A DNA stretch of 64,000 nt, from NCBI GenBank assembly GCA_015061805.1, contig SUVV01000004.1, positions 1 through 64,000 on the forward strand, in the 5' to 3' direction. A program made the position numbers and the translations under genes. How positions within the stretch are numbered: position 1 is the stretch's first letter; every line of letters starts with the position of its first letter. Source of the stretch: Lentisphaerota bacterium. Its GTDB lineage: Bacteria; Verrucomicrobiota; Lentisphaeria; Victivallales; Victivallaceae. The notes under the pieces are model-generated. The model was given only the letters and a program-made list of their open reading frames with translations. It was not told the origin of the DNA and did no database searches. Of this stretch, positions 42,165-52,755 are shown in pieces.

Positions 42165-43377
42165 GTTTATTGAAAATGGTACCGTAACCACACCGGAAGG
42201 CTTCCTCGCAGCCGGTGTTACTGCCGGATTCAAACGGAGCGGCGCGCCGGACTTTGCCATGGTCGTCAGCGAAGTTCCGGCGGAATTTGCCGGTGTTTTT
42301 ACCAGTTGTACCTTTGCAGCTGCGCCGGTGCAGCTTTGCAAAAAACGGGTTCTTGAAAGCGATTTCCTGCGCGCGGTCGTCATCAACAGCGGCAACGCCA
42401 ACGCCTGCACCGGTGAACAGGGAATGGCTTCAGCGGTGAAAAGTTGCGAAATCGCCGCTCAAGCGCTCAATATCCCCGCAGAATCCGTTGCAGTCGCCTC
42501 CACCGGACGTATCGGCGTCCAGATGAATATGGCCCTGATCGAAAAGGGCGTGGCGCTGGCACTTCCCGCCCTCTCCCGCAATGGCGGCGCTCTCGCCGCT
42601 GAAGCGATCATGACCACCGACACCGTTCCCAAAGCCGCCGCAGTGAAACTGCAGTTCGGCGATAAGACCGTTTCCATCGGAGCCATGGTCAAAGGTGCCG
42701 GTATGATCGATCCCAATCTTAAAGTCCCCCATGCCACCATGATCAGCGTGATCACTACGGATGCGGCACTTTCAAAGGCCCAGCTGCAGAAGATGCTGGC
42801 GGTCAATGCCGACTGTTCGTACAACCGCATCACCGTCGACGGTGACATGAGTACCAACGACACGGTACTGCTCCTTGCCAACGGCTGTTCCGGAGTGAAG
42901 ATCGCTCCCGACAGCGCCGAAGAAGCGGCATTTGCTGAAGCATTGCTGGCGGTCATGCAGAATCTTGCCAAACGCATGGTACTGGATGGAGAGGGTTCCA
43001 CCAAGTTTGTCGAGATCAAAGTCATCAACGCCCGCTCGGCAGAAGATGCCAGAAAAGCCGCAGAAGCCGTCGGAAATTCCCTGCTCTGCAAGACCGCATG
43101 GTTCGGCAATGACCCCAACTGGGGACGGGTGGTGGCGGCTCTCGGTTACTCCGGAGCGCAGTTTGACCCGGATAAATGCGATATCTACTTCGGAAACATC
43201 CCGGTCGTGAAAAACGGCGGAGATGCCGGAACCCCGGAAAGCGATCTGCGTGCCACCGTCAAAGAGCGGGAATTCACCATCACCTGCGATTTCAACGACG
43301 GCGATGCGGAATACTGGGTGTGGTCGAGCGACATTTCCTACGAATACGTCAAGATCAACGCCGATTACCACACTTGA
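42154..43377 (+). CDS. argJ: Glutamate N-acetyltransferase / amino-acid acetyltransferase
   Basis: 407 residues, typical length. The self-cleavage site lies in KGAGMIDPNLKVPHATM (A194/T195; T195 becomes the catalytic N-terminus of the beta chain), and VDGDMSTNDTV lies further on. As a bifunctional or monofunctional enzyme it moves the acetyl group from N-acetylornithine to glutamate and so recycles it in arginine synthesis. The ATG at 42154 sits inside the end of queF with GGAGGGG upstream. Confidence 0.95.
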   Translation: MSFEFIENGTVTTPEGFLAAGVTAGFKRSGAPDFAMVVSEVPAEFAGVFTSCTFAAAPVQLCKKRVLESDFLRAVVINSGNANACTGEQGMASAVKSCEIAAQALNIPAESVAVASTGRIGVQMNMALIEKGVALALPALSRNGGALAAEAIMTTDTVPKAAAVKLQFGDKTVSIGAMVKGAGMIDPNLKVPHATMISVITTDAALSKAQLQKMLAVNADCSYNRITVDGDMSTNDTVLLLANGCSGVKIAPDSAEEAAFAEALLAVMQNLAKRMVLDGEGSTKFVEIKVINARSAEDARKAAEAVGNSLLCKTAWFGNDPNWGRVVAALGYSGAQFDPDKCDIYFGNIPVVKNGGDAGTPESDLRATVKEREFTITCDFNDGDAEYWVWSSDISYEYVKINADYHT

Positions 43378-43444
43378 TAAAGCAAGGTATATCAGGAAAT
43401 TTACAAGAAATCAAAACAATTAATTTTTGCAGGAATATACAGTT

Positions 43445-44254
43445 ATGAAAAAATCAGATGTCAAGATGCTGGTCATCACCGGATTCGGACTGAATTGCGA
43501 AAAAGAGACCGCCGCCGCCGGTAAACTTGCCGGAGCCACTCCCGAACTTATTCATCTCAACGATCTGCTTGCCGGAAAACGCAAACTGGATGAGTTCCAC
43601 TTCCTCGCTTTCATCGGCGGATTTTCTTTCGGTGACCACCTCGGTTCCGGTACGGTTTTCGCCAACCGGGTCAAATTCAACCTGCGCGATCAACTCCAGA
43701 AGTTTGTCGATGACGGCAAACTGGTCATCGGTATCTGCAACGGATTCCAGACCCTGACCCGTCTGGGCATGGTTCCGGCGCTCAACGGCGACTACTTCAC
43801 CCAGACCTCCGCGCTGGCGCACAATGATTCCGGCGTGTTCCGGGATGACTGGTGCCGCCTGAAAGCCAATCCGGCTTCTCCCTGCGTTTTCACCAAAGGT
43901 ATCGACATGGTCCGTCTGCCCCTCCGTCACGGCGAAGGTAAATTTGTTGCCGACGAAGCCACCCTCGCTGAAATCGAAAGCCGCAATCTGGTCGCTGTCC
44001 GCTATGCCAACGCCGACGGTTCCAATGCAACGGAATTCCCTGCCAACCCCAACGGTTCTCTGAACTCCATCGCCGGTATCTGCGACCCCACCGGCCGCGT
44101 TTTCGGACTGATGCCCCACCCCGAAGCGTTCCTTTCCCCCTTCAACGCTCCGGACTGGACCGCCCGCAAAGCCTGCGGTGAAGCGCTCCCTGCCGAAGGC
44201 GACGGAGTTGCCTTCTTCCGCAACGCGGTGGACTACATCGCTGCTGAATTCTGA
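43445..44254 (+). CDS. purQ: Phosphoribosylformylglycinamidine synthase subunit PurQ
   Basis: 269 residues, a class I glutamine amidotransferase. GGFSFGDHLGSG (58-69), the nucleophile C98 in GICNGFQ, and PHPE near the C-terminus for the His/Glu of the triad are all intact. It supplies ammonia to PurL in step four of purine synthesis. About 40 residues longer than the PurQ of Bacillus; it resembles the larger form found beside a standalone PurL in other deep-branching bacteria. It lies between argJ (67 bases) and recC (29 bases). Confidence 0.93.
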   Translation: MKKSDVKMLVITGFGLNCEKETAAAGKLAGATPELIHLNDLLAGKRKLDEFHFLAFIGGFSFGDHLGSGTVFANRVKFNLRDQLQKFVDDGKLVIGICNGFQTLTRLGMVPALNGDYFTQTSALAHNDSGVFRDDWCRLKANPASPCVFTKGIDMVRLPLRHGEGKFVADEATLAEIESRNLVAVRYANADGSNATEFPANPNGSLNSIAGICDPTGRVFGLMPHPEAFLSPFNAPDWTARKACGEALPAEGDGVAFFRNAVDYIAAEF

Positions 44255-44283
44255 TCAAACCAAAGAATATCAGACAGGGCGCC

Positions 44284-47200
44284 GTGAGTTTTTTTCTGTA
44301 CCCGGGCAACCGGCTGGAAACTCTTGCCGGGATCTACTGCCGCCGGATCTTCTGCGATCCCGGCAGTGATCCTTTGGAGCAGGAGACGGTTGTAGTCCAA
44401 ACCCAGGGTATGGCGGCTTATCTGCGCCAATTCATTGCCCGGAGATGCGGCATTGCCGCCAATATGGCAATGCCCTTTCCGGAGGGCTTCATCAGCCGGG
44501 TGCTGAAAGCCAATCTTCCGGAATATGAAAAAGTTTCGGAAAACTTCTCGCAGGAAACTCTCGCCTGGCAGATATTTGCCATATTCCAGCAATCCCCGGA
44601 GGAGTTCCCGGAACTTGCCGGATACCTCAAAAACGGCAGCGATGAACTCCATCTCTGGCAGCTTGCCCGCTGTACCGCCGCGCTGTTTGACCGTTACCAG
44701 ATCTACCGTTACACCGACGATTATTTCCCGCTTACCGGGGAACAGTGGCAGACCCGGCTGTGGAAAAAACTGCTGAACTTGTCCGAAAAGAGCAAAATGC
44801 GCTGTTTCCGGGATTTTCTCCGTAAAGATACTCCGATTGCCGGATTGCCCAAACGCCTGACTGTATTCGGAGTCGGTTCTCTGCCGCCATTGTATCTGGA
44901 CATATTTTTCAAGATCGCCTCTGTTATTGATCTGCACTTTTTCTATCTGACCCCCTGCCGGGAATTCTGGGAAGGAGTTTATTCCGTCCGGGAACAACGC
45001 TGGATCGATCCCGCAGGCAATCTGCCGGAGGTGGGCAATCCGCTTCTGGCATCATGGGGAGAATCCGGACGGGAACTATTTACCAATCTGCTCAATCATC
45101 AGGACACTACGCCCTACGTTTCTTCTGATGATCTGCTCTTTGATGATTACATTTCGCCGGGGAGTTCCGGCAGTGTCCTCGCGCACATCCAGCAGGATAT
45201 TCTCACCATGCACGATGCCCGCCGGGACAACCGCGCCCTGCCGCCGGACGATTCTCTGGAGATACTGAACTGCCACTCACCCCGGAGAGAGATCGAGATC
45301 CTCCACGACAAACTGGTATCTCTTATCAGCAGTAAAGAGGTCGAACCCAGAGATGTTATCGTGATGGCACCGGACATCAACAACTATTTGCCCTATATCG
45401 AATCGGTTTTTGCTCGAGGGCCGCTGAAAGATTGTTTCACCGTATCCGACCGCAATCTGCACAGCGGATGCGGCATCGGCGATGCCTTCTGCGCGCTGTT
45501 GAAACTCTCCGGCAGCCGGATGGACACCGATGAAGTGATCTCGATCCTGAGCCATCAGGCAGTATTCACCGCGTTCGGTTTGAAGGTGAATGACCTTGAA
45601 TCGGTCAACCGCTATCTGGAAAGTTCCGGCATCCGCTGGGGACTGGATGCCGAAGACCACCGCCGGTATTGCGGAGTGGCATTTGAAGAGTATTCATGGT
45701 ATCACGGGATCGACCGTATCTTTGAGAACTTCACCATGGATGCCGACGATTTGGAAAAAATCCCCGGCGACCCGCTGATACTCGCAGAAGGTGAACTGGA
45801 ACTTTTCGGCAAATTCAACCGCTTCATCCGGAAACTGGCAGAGTTGCGCAACAATCTTTCAGTGAAACGTGATCTGCGGCAGTGGATGGAATTTTTTCAG
45901 CAGATATTGGAAACATTTTTTCAGGAATATGACAAAGATAGTTCCGAAGAGATCGCCGCCTTGCGCCAATTTTTCACCGAAAAATGGCTTATCGGCAAAA
46001 ATGTTGACCGTATCGGCAGATTTTCACTGGAAGTGATGCTTGATGTGATCGGAACCTTTCTCAATTCGTCCCCTTCCAGATTCAGTTTTCTCCGGGGCAA
46101 AATCACATTCTGCTCACTCACTCCGCTCCGGAGCATCCCGGCGCAGGTGATCGCTGTACTCGGCATGGATGATGGGGCATTCCCCCGGCGTGATGTAACG
46201 GTCAGTTTCGACCTGATGTCCTCCAAACTGCTTCCCGGCGACCGTTCCGGAGCCAAGGAAGACCGTTATCTGTTTCTGGAAGCATTGATGTCAGCGCGCC
46301 GTTCGTTCTGGTGTTTCTACAACGGGCGCTCCCGCTTCAACGGAAAAATCCTGCAGCCGTCGACAGTGCTCGGAGAGTTGATGGACTATCTGAAAGAAAG
46401 TTGTAAAATAACAGAAATCCAGCACTATCTTCAGGATTTTGATCCGCGCTATTTCCTGGTGAACGGCAAATTGAGATCAAATTCCCGCAGCAGTCTTTCA
46501 ACCGCAAAGCTGCTGGCTTCCAGCCGCAACAGTGAACAGCCCGGCAGAAAGTATATCGCGCCGCTCATTCCGTATATTCCCAATGCCGGATTCAAACTGG
46601 AAGAGTTCATCAAATGGGCAAAACACCCCTTGAGTTATATTTTCGCCAACAGTCTTGACTGCAAATTCCAGACACCGGATGCTGCCCGCGCAAGAGAACC
46701 GATCACCTCCGTCAGCGGATTGCAGTGCTACACCGTCGACCGGAGCATTGCGGAATATGAAAAACTCAATATCGATCCGGCTGCAGCTTTTGACATTTTG
46801 AAACGGATGAATATCCTGCCGCCGGGAGAAGCCGGAATCCGTACATTCACCTGTGAACTTGATAAAATCAAAAAAATCCCCGCCCCCTGGCGCCAGAGTT
46901 TTTACGCTCAAAATCCGGTGGCGGCGGCATTTGATCTTGAAATACCGCTGTTTTCCGAATCCCGTCAGATAAGCGGTATCCTCAACTGTTCGGATACATT
47001 GGATGAGCAGAAAATAATGGTCTGTGCCTCACTCAAACACAGCCATTATGCCGATGCCGTAATGCGTCACCACGCGTTGTGCATGATCTCGGATGCTCCG
47101 GTGATCAATACCTCTCTTTATACTTTTGACAACGGCAAATGGCACTTGACCCGATGGAGCGGTGCCGGCAAAAATGAACACTCCGCCCTTTTTTGGAAAC

Positions 47201-47457
47201 GCTTTATCGCCGTGTGGGAACGGGGATTCCGTCAAATGCCGGCGCTGTTTCCTGAAACATTGTTCGATATGACGAAAAAGCATCGCAAAGCTCCGGAAAT
47301 CGCCATGGCAGATATGTTTGATTCTGAATATAAATCCGACCGCTTCATCTCCGGATGTTTCACCTCCGATGCCCTGAACGCGCCGGAAATCGTTGCTGAA
47401 CTGCAAGAGTTTTTTGATCTTTTCTACGCTGACACCTTTCCGGGAGACAAAAAATGA
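44284..47457 (+). CDS. recC: Exodeoxyribonuclease V gamma subunit
   Basis: 1057 residues, slightly shorter than E. coli RecC (1122). It starts MSFFLYPGNRLETLAG from a GTG codon with a weak AGGG leader. It then has helicase-like folds without intact ATPase motifs (QTQGMAAYLRQFIARR, ILNCHSPRREIEILHD), and in the middle EDRYLFLEALMSARR. RecC holds the split strands and recognises Chi in RecBCD. It overlaps recB by four bases (ATGA). Confidence 0.93.
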   Translation: MSFFLYPGNRLETLAGIYCRRIFCDPGSDPLEQETVVVQTQGMAAYLRQFIARRCGIAANMAMPFPEGFISRVLKANLPEYEKVSENFSQETLAWQIFAIFQQSPEEFPELAGYLKNGSDELHLWQLARCTAALFDRYQIYRYTDDYFPLTGEQWQTRLWKKLLNLSEKSKMRCFRDFLRKDTPIAGLPKRLTVFGVGSLPPLYLDIFFKIASVIDLHFFYLTPCREFWEGVYSVREQRWIDPAGNLPEVGNPLLASWGESGRELFTNLLNHQDTTPYVSSDDLLFDDYISPGSSGSVLAHIQQDILTMHDARRDNRALPPDDSLEILNCHSPRREIEILHDKLVSLISSKEVEPRDVIVMAPDINNYLPYIESVFARGPLKDCFTVSDRNLHSGCGIGDAFCALLKLSGSRMDTDEVISILSHQAVFTAFGLKVNDLESVNRYLESSGIRWGLDAEDHRRYCGVAFEEYSWYHGIDRIFENFTMDADDLEKIPGDPLILAEGELELFGKFNRFIRKLAELRNNLSVKRDLRQWMEFFQQILETFFQEYDKDSSEEIAALRQFFTEKWLIGKNVDRIGRFSLEVMLDVIGTFLNSSPSRFSFLRGKITFCSLTPLRSIPAQVIAVLGMDDGAFPRRDVTVSFDLMSSKLLPGDRSGAKEDRYLFLEALMSARRSFWCFYNGRSRFNGKILQPSTVLGELMDYLKESCKITEIQHYLQDFDPRYFLVNGKLRSNSRSSLSTAKLLASSRNSEQPGRKYIAPLIPYIPNAGFKLEEFIKWAKHPLSYIFANSLDCKFQTPDAARAREPITSVSGLQCYTVDRSIAEYEKLNIDPAAAFDILKRMNILPPGEAGIRTFTCELDKIKKIPAPWRQSFYAQNPVAAAFDLEIPLFSESRQISGILNCSDTLDEQKIMVCASLKHSHYADAVMRHHALCMISDAPVINTSLYTFDNGKWHLTRWSGAGKNEHSALFWKRFIAVWERGFRQMPALFPETLFDMTKKHRKAPEIAMADMFDSEYKSDRFISGCFTSDALNAPEIVAELQEFFDLFYADTFPGDKK

Positions 47458-50400
47458 GCAGTGCAATACTCAACTCCGTGACCGTACCGCTGGAAGGCAT
47501 CAATCTGATCGAAGCCGCCGCCGGAACCGGAAAAACCTACAACATCCAGAATATTGTCGCCCGGATGATTCTGGAAAAAACTCTGCCTATCGACAGCATT
47601 GTGGTATTGAGTTTCACCAATGAAGCCGCCGCCGAATTGAGTTGCCGCATCCGCAAAATTCTTGATGAGATCCTTTCAATTTTGGAAAATATCCCGGTCA
47701 AAGACCCCGAACAGGCGCAGAATATCATCGATCATGACAAACTGATCCATCCGGGAACCACGACCAAAGACCGGATCATGCTCATCCGCAACGCCCTGCG
47801 GGATTTCGATCTGGCGCGCATATCGACGATCAACGGCTTCTGCCAGAAACTGCTTTCTGAATTCGCCTTTGAAAGCAACCTTGCTTTCAACTCCGAATTG
47901 AAAACCGACCCGGAGCCGATCATCGTTGAATTACTGGAAGATTGGATGAGAAGCAAATTCTACGACGGCGGACGCCGGAGCGAATTGATCTCTGCACTGG
48001 TTTCCTCCAACGAGATCGCCAAGTTGAAACGGTACATCCTTGACTTCAATCTGGTCATCCCGGAATATCCCGAAATCGACCTCGCCGCCGAATTGGACAC
48101 CCTGATCAAATATCACACCGTTTCAGATGAACTGTCGATGCTTGATACGGAGCTGTTTTCCCAACGGAGCAAATTTGTCCGCGATCAGGAAAAACTTCAA
48201 GATGCTCTTGACTCAAATGATTACATCACCATTCTGGAACTTGCCGACGGTTTCATGCCGGATAAACTGGAAGCTGATGCGCTGAAAGATCACAAGACAG
48301 AGGTCAAAGATATCGTTGATGCCGGACTGTTTTTCAAACAATATCAGCGCATCCATAATCTCCGGGGAAATGCCGCAGCGGCACTCAAAGCCGAAGCGAT
48401 CCGCTTTGTCCGGAAACAATTCATCAAACTGGAACACGCCAATAACTTCATGACCTATTCCGATCAGATCAAACTGGTTCATGATGCGCTGGAAACGTCC
48501 GGTGAACTGCTGGAGAAACTGCAGAAAAAATTCAAAGCCGGTATCATCGATGAATTTCAGGATACCGATGCCATGCAGTATAAGATTTTCAAAACCATGT
48601 TCACGCGGCCGGATTGCTGCATATTTATGGTCGGTGATCCGCGGCAGGCGATCTACCGTTTCCGCGGCGGCGATATCAACACCTATCTCCGGGCGAAACA
48701 GGATACTGCTCAAAATGGACACATCTATCATCTTGATATAAATTACCGTTCCAGTACCAATATGGTCGCAGAAGTGAATGCGATATTTGCCAACCGCCCC
48801 AAACCTTTCGGCGATATCGACATCGAATTCCCGGAACTGGCATCCCGCCCGCCGGAAAAAGCCCCGGAACTGCTTCAGAACGACATTCCGGCGCCCCGGG
48901 CAATGCTCCGGCATTGTTCGGTCAACGGCACCCCTCTCCATTTGCTCTTTGCCGGAGCGCAGAGGATCGTCAATCTGGTTTCCGGCAGCACAAACGAAAA
49001 ATTGCCGGACAATTCACCGATCCGTCCCGGGGACATCGCGGTACTGCTCCGCACCAAATCCGAATGTATTCAGATGCAGACGATCCTGGAATATTACAAC
49101 ATTCCGGCGGTATGCCTTAAAAACGGCAACATCTACAGCGACATCGAAGCCTATGCACTCTATCAGGTTCTCTGCGGAGCGCTGGAGCCGGCCAGCCATC
49201 AGAAAGTCAGTACCGCGCTTGCCGGATTTCTCTGCGGCATCCCCCTTGCCGAACTCGACACCGCCGTTGCCGCCAATGAAATAAATTTCACCATCCACCG
49301 GGAAAAATTCCATAAGATGAACCAATTGTGGTATCAGAAAGGATTTGCGGTAATGTTTGAATATTTCCTCGGCGCATTCAATGTCCGGGAAAATCTCGCC
49401 TCCCGCCCCGACGGGGAACGGCGGTTGACCAATTTGTATCAATTGGGTGAACTGCTCAATTCTCAAGCCATATCATCCAAAATGCCGCCGATCGTCCTCT
49501 CCCGGAAATTCGGAGACCTGATCGCGCAGGCAGATGACCAGCTCTACCAGAATGAAGAAAATGAAGAACCGATGTCCAGCGGAGATTCAGCGGTACGGAT
49601 AATGACTGTTCACGCCTCCAAGGGGTTGCAGTTTCCGGTGGTGATGCTGCCGGGGCTGCAGCGTCTGACAGTTGCCCCCGGACGCAATGAAGACAGGATT
49701 TTCTACAATGGCACATCCCGCGAATTGAATCTCAACGACAATCCCTGCAACACCCTGATCGAACACCGGGAGATCTATGAAGAAAAAATCCGTCTGATAT
49801 ATGTTGCACTCACCCGTTCCATATACCGTTGTGAAGTCTTTGAATCTGCCGCGCTTCCGGATTCGGTATGGAATCATCTGATTATGCCGGTCTGTGACAG
49901 ACTTCACTCGCAGCCTCTGACCATTGAATCCGGCTTCAAGCGGATGCCGAATCACGAACTGACGCTGATAAATTCAATTCCGGAAACAGAAGATATCCAT
50001 CCTGACTGGCAGTTGACCAGTTATTCGGCGTTGACCGGAACCCTCGTTTCATCGGGCAGTTACACCGGAGAAGCATCTCCGGTCGACCACGATGAACAAC
50101 CGTCCGCTGACAATATTCATGGAATGCAAAATGAAAGTGCATTTTCACCGTTTTTATTGCCGGGCGGTGCCGGATTCGGTACGGCTCTGCACGAAATTTT
50201 TGAGCGGGCGGATTTTGCCGGAACAAAGAGTGTTTTCATCCATGCCGCCAACACCTTATTCAAACGTTCCGGCAATCAGCAGTTGTGCCGTCAGCCGGGA
50301 TATCCGGAAGCCGCCGGAGCGTGGTTGTATAATATTTTTCACACGCCGCTTACCGATTGCTGCGGAGAACAATTCGTTTTGGCAGAGATCCCGGCTCAAG

Positions 50401-50909
50401 ACCGTATCGTTGAAACCGAGTTCTATTGTGCCATTCAGGATTTTGATCTGAAAGAACTCCGCTCGGCACTGGAGGAATATGTGCTTGAAGAGTTCGGTTT
50501 CAGCATACCGCAGGAAAATTGGAGAGAGTTCTGCAGCGGCGGTATTCTCAACGGCTTTGTCGATTTGATCTTCCGCCGCAACGGCAAATATTATATCGCC
50601 GACTGGAAAAGCAACCGTCTCAACGGCAATCCGGAGAACTTCTCTCCGGAGCATCTTACCGATGCAATGACTCATTCGCTGTATTTCCTGCAATACATGT
50701 TTTATCTGGTCGCCCTGATCCGCCATCTGCGCCATTTCAATTGCGGCGTCTTCGGCGAAACCGAATATGAAAAAATGATCGGCGGCGTCTATTATCTGTT
50801 TGTCCGCGGCATCAGTCCGCAACATCCGCAGCGGGGAATTTTTCAATCCCGTCCTCCCTGGCGGATAATTCAGGCATTGGAGGAGTTGATATGCTCAAAA
50901 ATGAGTTGA
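47454..50909 (+). CDS. recB: Exodeoxyribonuclease V beta subunit
   Basis: 1151 residues. UvrD-type helicase: Walker A AAAGTGKTYN (21-30), FTNEAAAELSCRIR, IDEFQDTD (about 363-370), GDPRQAIYRFRGGD, and VHASKGLQFPVV. The C-terminal nuclease domain (about 960-1120) has GFVDLIFRRNGKYYIADWKSN, with the metal-binding D/D/K triad. It is the 3'-5' motor and the sole nuclease of RecBCD, loading RecA after Chi. It overlaps recD by 19 bases. Confidence 0.95.
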   Translation: MSSAILNSVTVPLEGINLIEAAAGTGKTYNIQNIVARMILEKTLPIDSIVVLSFTNEAAAELSCRIRKILDEILSILENIPVKDPEQAQNIIDHDKLIHPGTTTKDRIMLIRNALRDFDLARISTINGFCQKLLSEFAFESNLAFNSELKTDPEPIIVELLEDWMRSKFYDGGRRSELISALVSSNEIAKLKRYILDFNLVIPEYPEIDLAAELDTLIKYHTVSDELSMLDTELFSQRSKFVRDQEKLQDALDSNDYITILELADGFMPDKLEADALKDHKTEVKDIVDAGLFFKQYQRIHNLRGNAAAALKAEAIRFVRKQFIKLEHANNFMTYSDQIKLVHDALETSGELLEKLQKKFKAGIIDEFQDTDAMQYKIFKTMFTRPDCCIFMVGDPRQAIYRFRGGDINTYLRAKQDTAQNGHIYHLDINYRSSTNMVAEVNAIFANRPKPFGDIDIEFPELASRPPEKAPELLQNDIPAPRAMLRHCSVNGTPLHLLFAGAQRIVNLVSGSTNEKLPDNSPIRPGDIAVLLRTKSECIQMQTILEYYNIPAVCLKNGNIYSDIEAYALYQVLCGALEPASHQKVSTALAGFLCGIPLAELDTAVAANEINFTIHREKFHKMNQLWYQKGFAVMFEYFLGAFNVRENLASRPDGERRLTNLYQLGELLNSQAISSKMPPIVLSRKFGDLIAQADDQLYQNEENEEPMSSGDSAVRIMTVHASKGLQFPVVMLPGLQRLTVAPGRNEDRIFYNGTSRELNLNDNPCNTLIEHREIYEEKIRLIYVALTRSIYRCEVFESAALPDSVWNHLIMPVCDRLHSQPLTIESGFKRMPNHELTLINSIPETEDIHPDWQLTSYSALTGTLVSSGSYTGEASPVDHDEQPSADNIHGMQNESAFSPFLLPGGAGFGTALHEIFERADFAGTKSVFIHAANTLFKRSGNQQLCRQPGYPEAAGAWLYNIFHTPLTDCCGEQFVLAEIPAQDRIVETEFYCAIQDFDLKELRSALEEYVLEEFGFSIPQENWREFCSGGILNGFVDLIFRRNGKYYIADWKSNRLNGNPENFSPEHLTDAMTHSLYFLQYMFYLVALIRHLRHFNCGVFGETEYEKMIGGVYYLFVRGISPQHPQRGIFQSRPPWRIIQALEELICSKMS

Positions 50910-52678
50910 ATCCAGAAATAACGCAGATCGATTTTACCGATTTCGACCGGGAATTCGGAGAATTTCTGCGCCGCTTCACTCAGGACATTCACCCGCAACT
51001 GAAAGTTACCGGGATGCTGGCGGCGTTTGAACTGCGTTCCGGCAACCCGGTGCTGGATCTGACCAGATATGCAGGAAAAACCTTTGAAGCAGAACCGGAT
51101 GATATCGTCACCCTGCCCCAGCTCAACGAATGGCAGGAACTGCTGCTCAAGACCCGCATTGCCGCATTGCCGCAGGATGATTCGCGGACGCCGTTGGTCT
51201 TTACCGGAGAAAATACGCTGATGCTTCGCCGCTACGCCGGATATGCCGCCAATCTCCGGCAGAAACTCGCCGCGATGCGCCGCTTCAATCCGGAACTGCA
51301 AATTCCGGAAATTTTTGACAGTAAACTCGATAAAATCCAGAAACTTGCCGTATTTACCGGCTTGAACTCCTCTTTACTGATACTTTCCGGAGGCCCGGGA
51401 ACCGGCAAAACCACGGTCTGCGGTCACATCATCCGGGAATTACTGGAAAAAAATTGCAACATGCGGATATTATTCGCCGCCCCCACCGGCAAAGCCCAGC
51501 AGAATCTTGCCGGACAAATCCGTGACATCGGCAAAACGCTTCCGGAATCATCCCCGGTATTTCAGGCGCTGCAACGGGTCAAAGGAGCCACACTGCACAG
51601 TTTTATCCTGAATCCGCAATGGAGAAGCGAACTGGCAAACTGTGATCTTTTTATTACAGATGAGTGTTCAATGATCTCACTTGAAATGTTTTCCAAACTG
51701 CTGGATATCCTGCCGGCATCGACTTCGCTCATTCTCGCCGGAGACCGCCGCCAGTTGGCTTCGATCGACAGCGGAAGTGTTTTTGCCGATATATGCAGTT
51801 ACGGTAAAGTAAACCGGCTGCCGGAAAAAATGGCGGAATTTTTCAACGATAAAACCGGTATCGGCATCGGAACTTGTGAAAACGGAGAAGATTTTTCCGG
51901 ATATATTGTCGAATTACAAAAAAATTTCCGATCTTCACAAGCGCCGGATATCTGCCGGATCGCCGAATTGCTCCGGGACGGAAGTGTGGATAATGAAACT
52001 CTCACCGACATCATCGTCAATACCGATGAAGCGGACTTCAAATTCCGGACGATTGCTGAAAACGATCTTGATACTGCACTCCGGAAACGGTGTGGCAATT
52101 TGAAAAAATTGCCGGAGTTGTGCAGTTCCGGAGATATCAATCAAATCATGCAGGCTCTGCAGATCATCGACCGGACTAAATTCATCTGCGCGGTCAACCG
52201 GGATGAAAGGGGTACTGCCGCAATCAACGATTGGATCCTCCGGGAATTGGATATCGTACCGCAATTCCGCGGCAAATGGCATCCGGGAACCGTGCTTCTG
52301 GTAACCGCCAATGATCGCAACTCCGGCTTGCGTAATGGCGATATCGGAGTTGTCACTCTGGAAAAACTCCACTCCGAACCGGAAATGCAATACGGTGTCC
52401 GCTTCTCAAGCTGCCCGGAAAAGTACTTTCTGCTCCCGGATCTGCCGGAGCATGAATGCGGCTTTGCCATATCCGTCCACCGGGCGCAGGGTTCCGGTTA
52501 TAAAGAGGTGACGTTTCTGCTGCCGGGATATGAATCAAAGGTGCTGACCAGAGAACTGCTCTACACCGGGATCACCCGCGCCGCAGCTTCGATCGAAATC
52601 TGGGGGAGCGCTCCGGAACTGCTCTTTGCTCTGTCAAACCGGGCAGAACGTTCATCAAATTTGTTCCAAACGACTTGA
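50891..52678 (+). CDS. recD: Exodeoxyribonuclease V alpha subunit
   Basis: 595 residues, near the usual 608. It has the superfamily 1B motifs: GGPGTGKTT (168-176), FITDECSMIS, LILAGDRRQLASI, and FAISVHRAQGSGYKEV. RecD is the 5'-3' motor of the complex. A GGAGGAG leader precedes the ATG. The final stop codon overlaps the -35 box of the next gene's promoter. Together with the adjacent recC and recB it completes a RecBCD system; it is plausible that the host degrades foreign linear DNA this way. Confidence 0.95.
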   Translation: MLKNELNPEITQIDFTDFDREFGEFLRRFTQDIHPQLKVTGMLAAFELRSGNPVLDLTRYAGKTFEAEPDDIVTLPQLNEWQELLLKTRIAALPQDDSRTPLVFTGENTLMLRRYAGYAANLRQKLAAMRRFNPELQIPEIFDSKLDKIQKLAVFTGLNSSLLILSGGPGTGKTTVCGHIIRELLEKNCNMRILFAAPTGKAQQNLAGQIRDIGKTLPESSPVFQALQRVKGATLHSFILNPQWRSELANCDLFITDECSMISLEMFSKLLDILPASTSLILAGDRRQLASIDSGSVFADICSYGKVNRLPEKMAEFFNDKTGIGIGTCENGEDFSGYIVELQKNFRSSQAPDICRIAELLRDGSVDNETLTDIIVNTDEADFKFRTIAENDLDTALRKRCGNLKKLPELCSSGDINQIMQALQIIDRTKFICAVNRDERGTAAINDWILRELDIVPQFRGKWHPGTVLLVTANDRNSGLRNGDIGVVTLEKLHSEPEMQYGVRFSSCPEKYFLLPDLPEHECGFAISVHRAQGSGYKEVTFLLPGYESKVLTRELLYTGITRAAASIEIWGSAPELLFALSNRAERSSNLFQTT

Positions 52679-52704
52679 CAAATCGCATTCCGGTGCTATA
52701 TTAT
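52675..52704 (+). promoter_or_regulatory. Promoter of the small basic protein gene
   Basis: TTGACA (52675-52680) with TATATT at 52697-52702 (16-base spacer) or TATTAT at 52699-52704 (18-base spacer). The -35 box overlaps the recD stop. Confidence 0.75.
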
Positions 52705-52755
52705 AACTTATGCGTATATTGAAATATGTCAAAATTAAAAATATGAGGTGAAAAA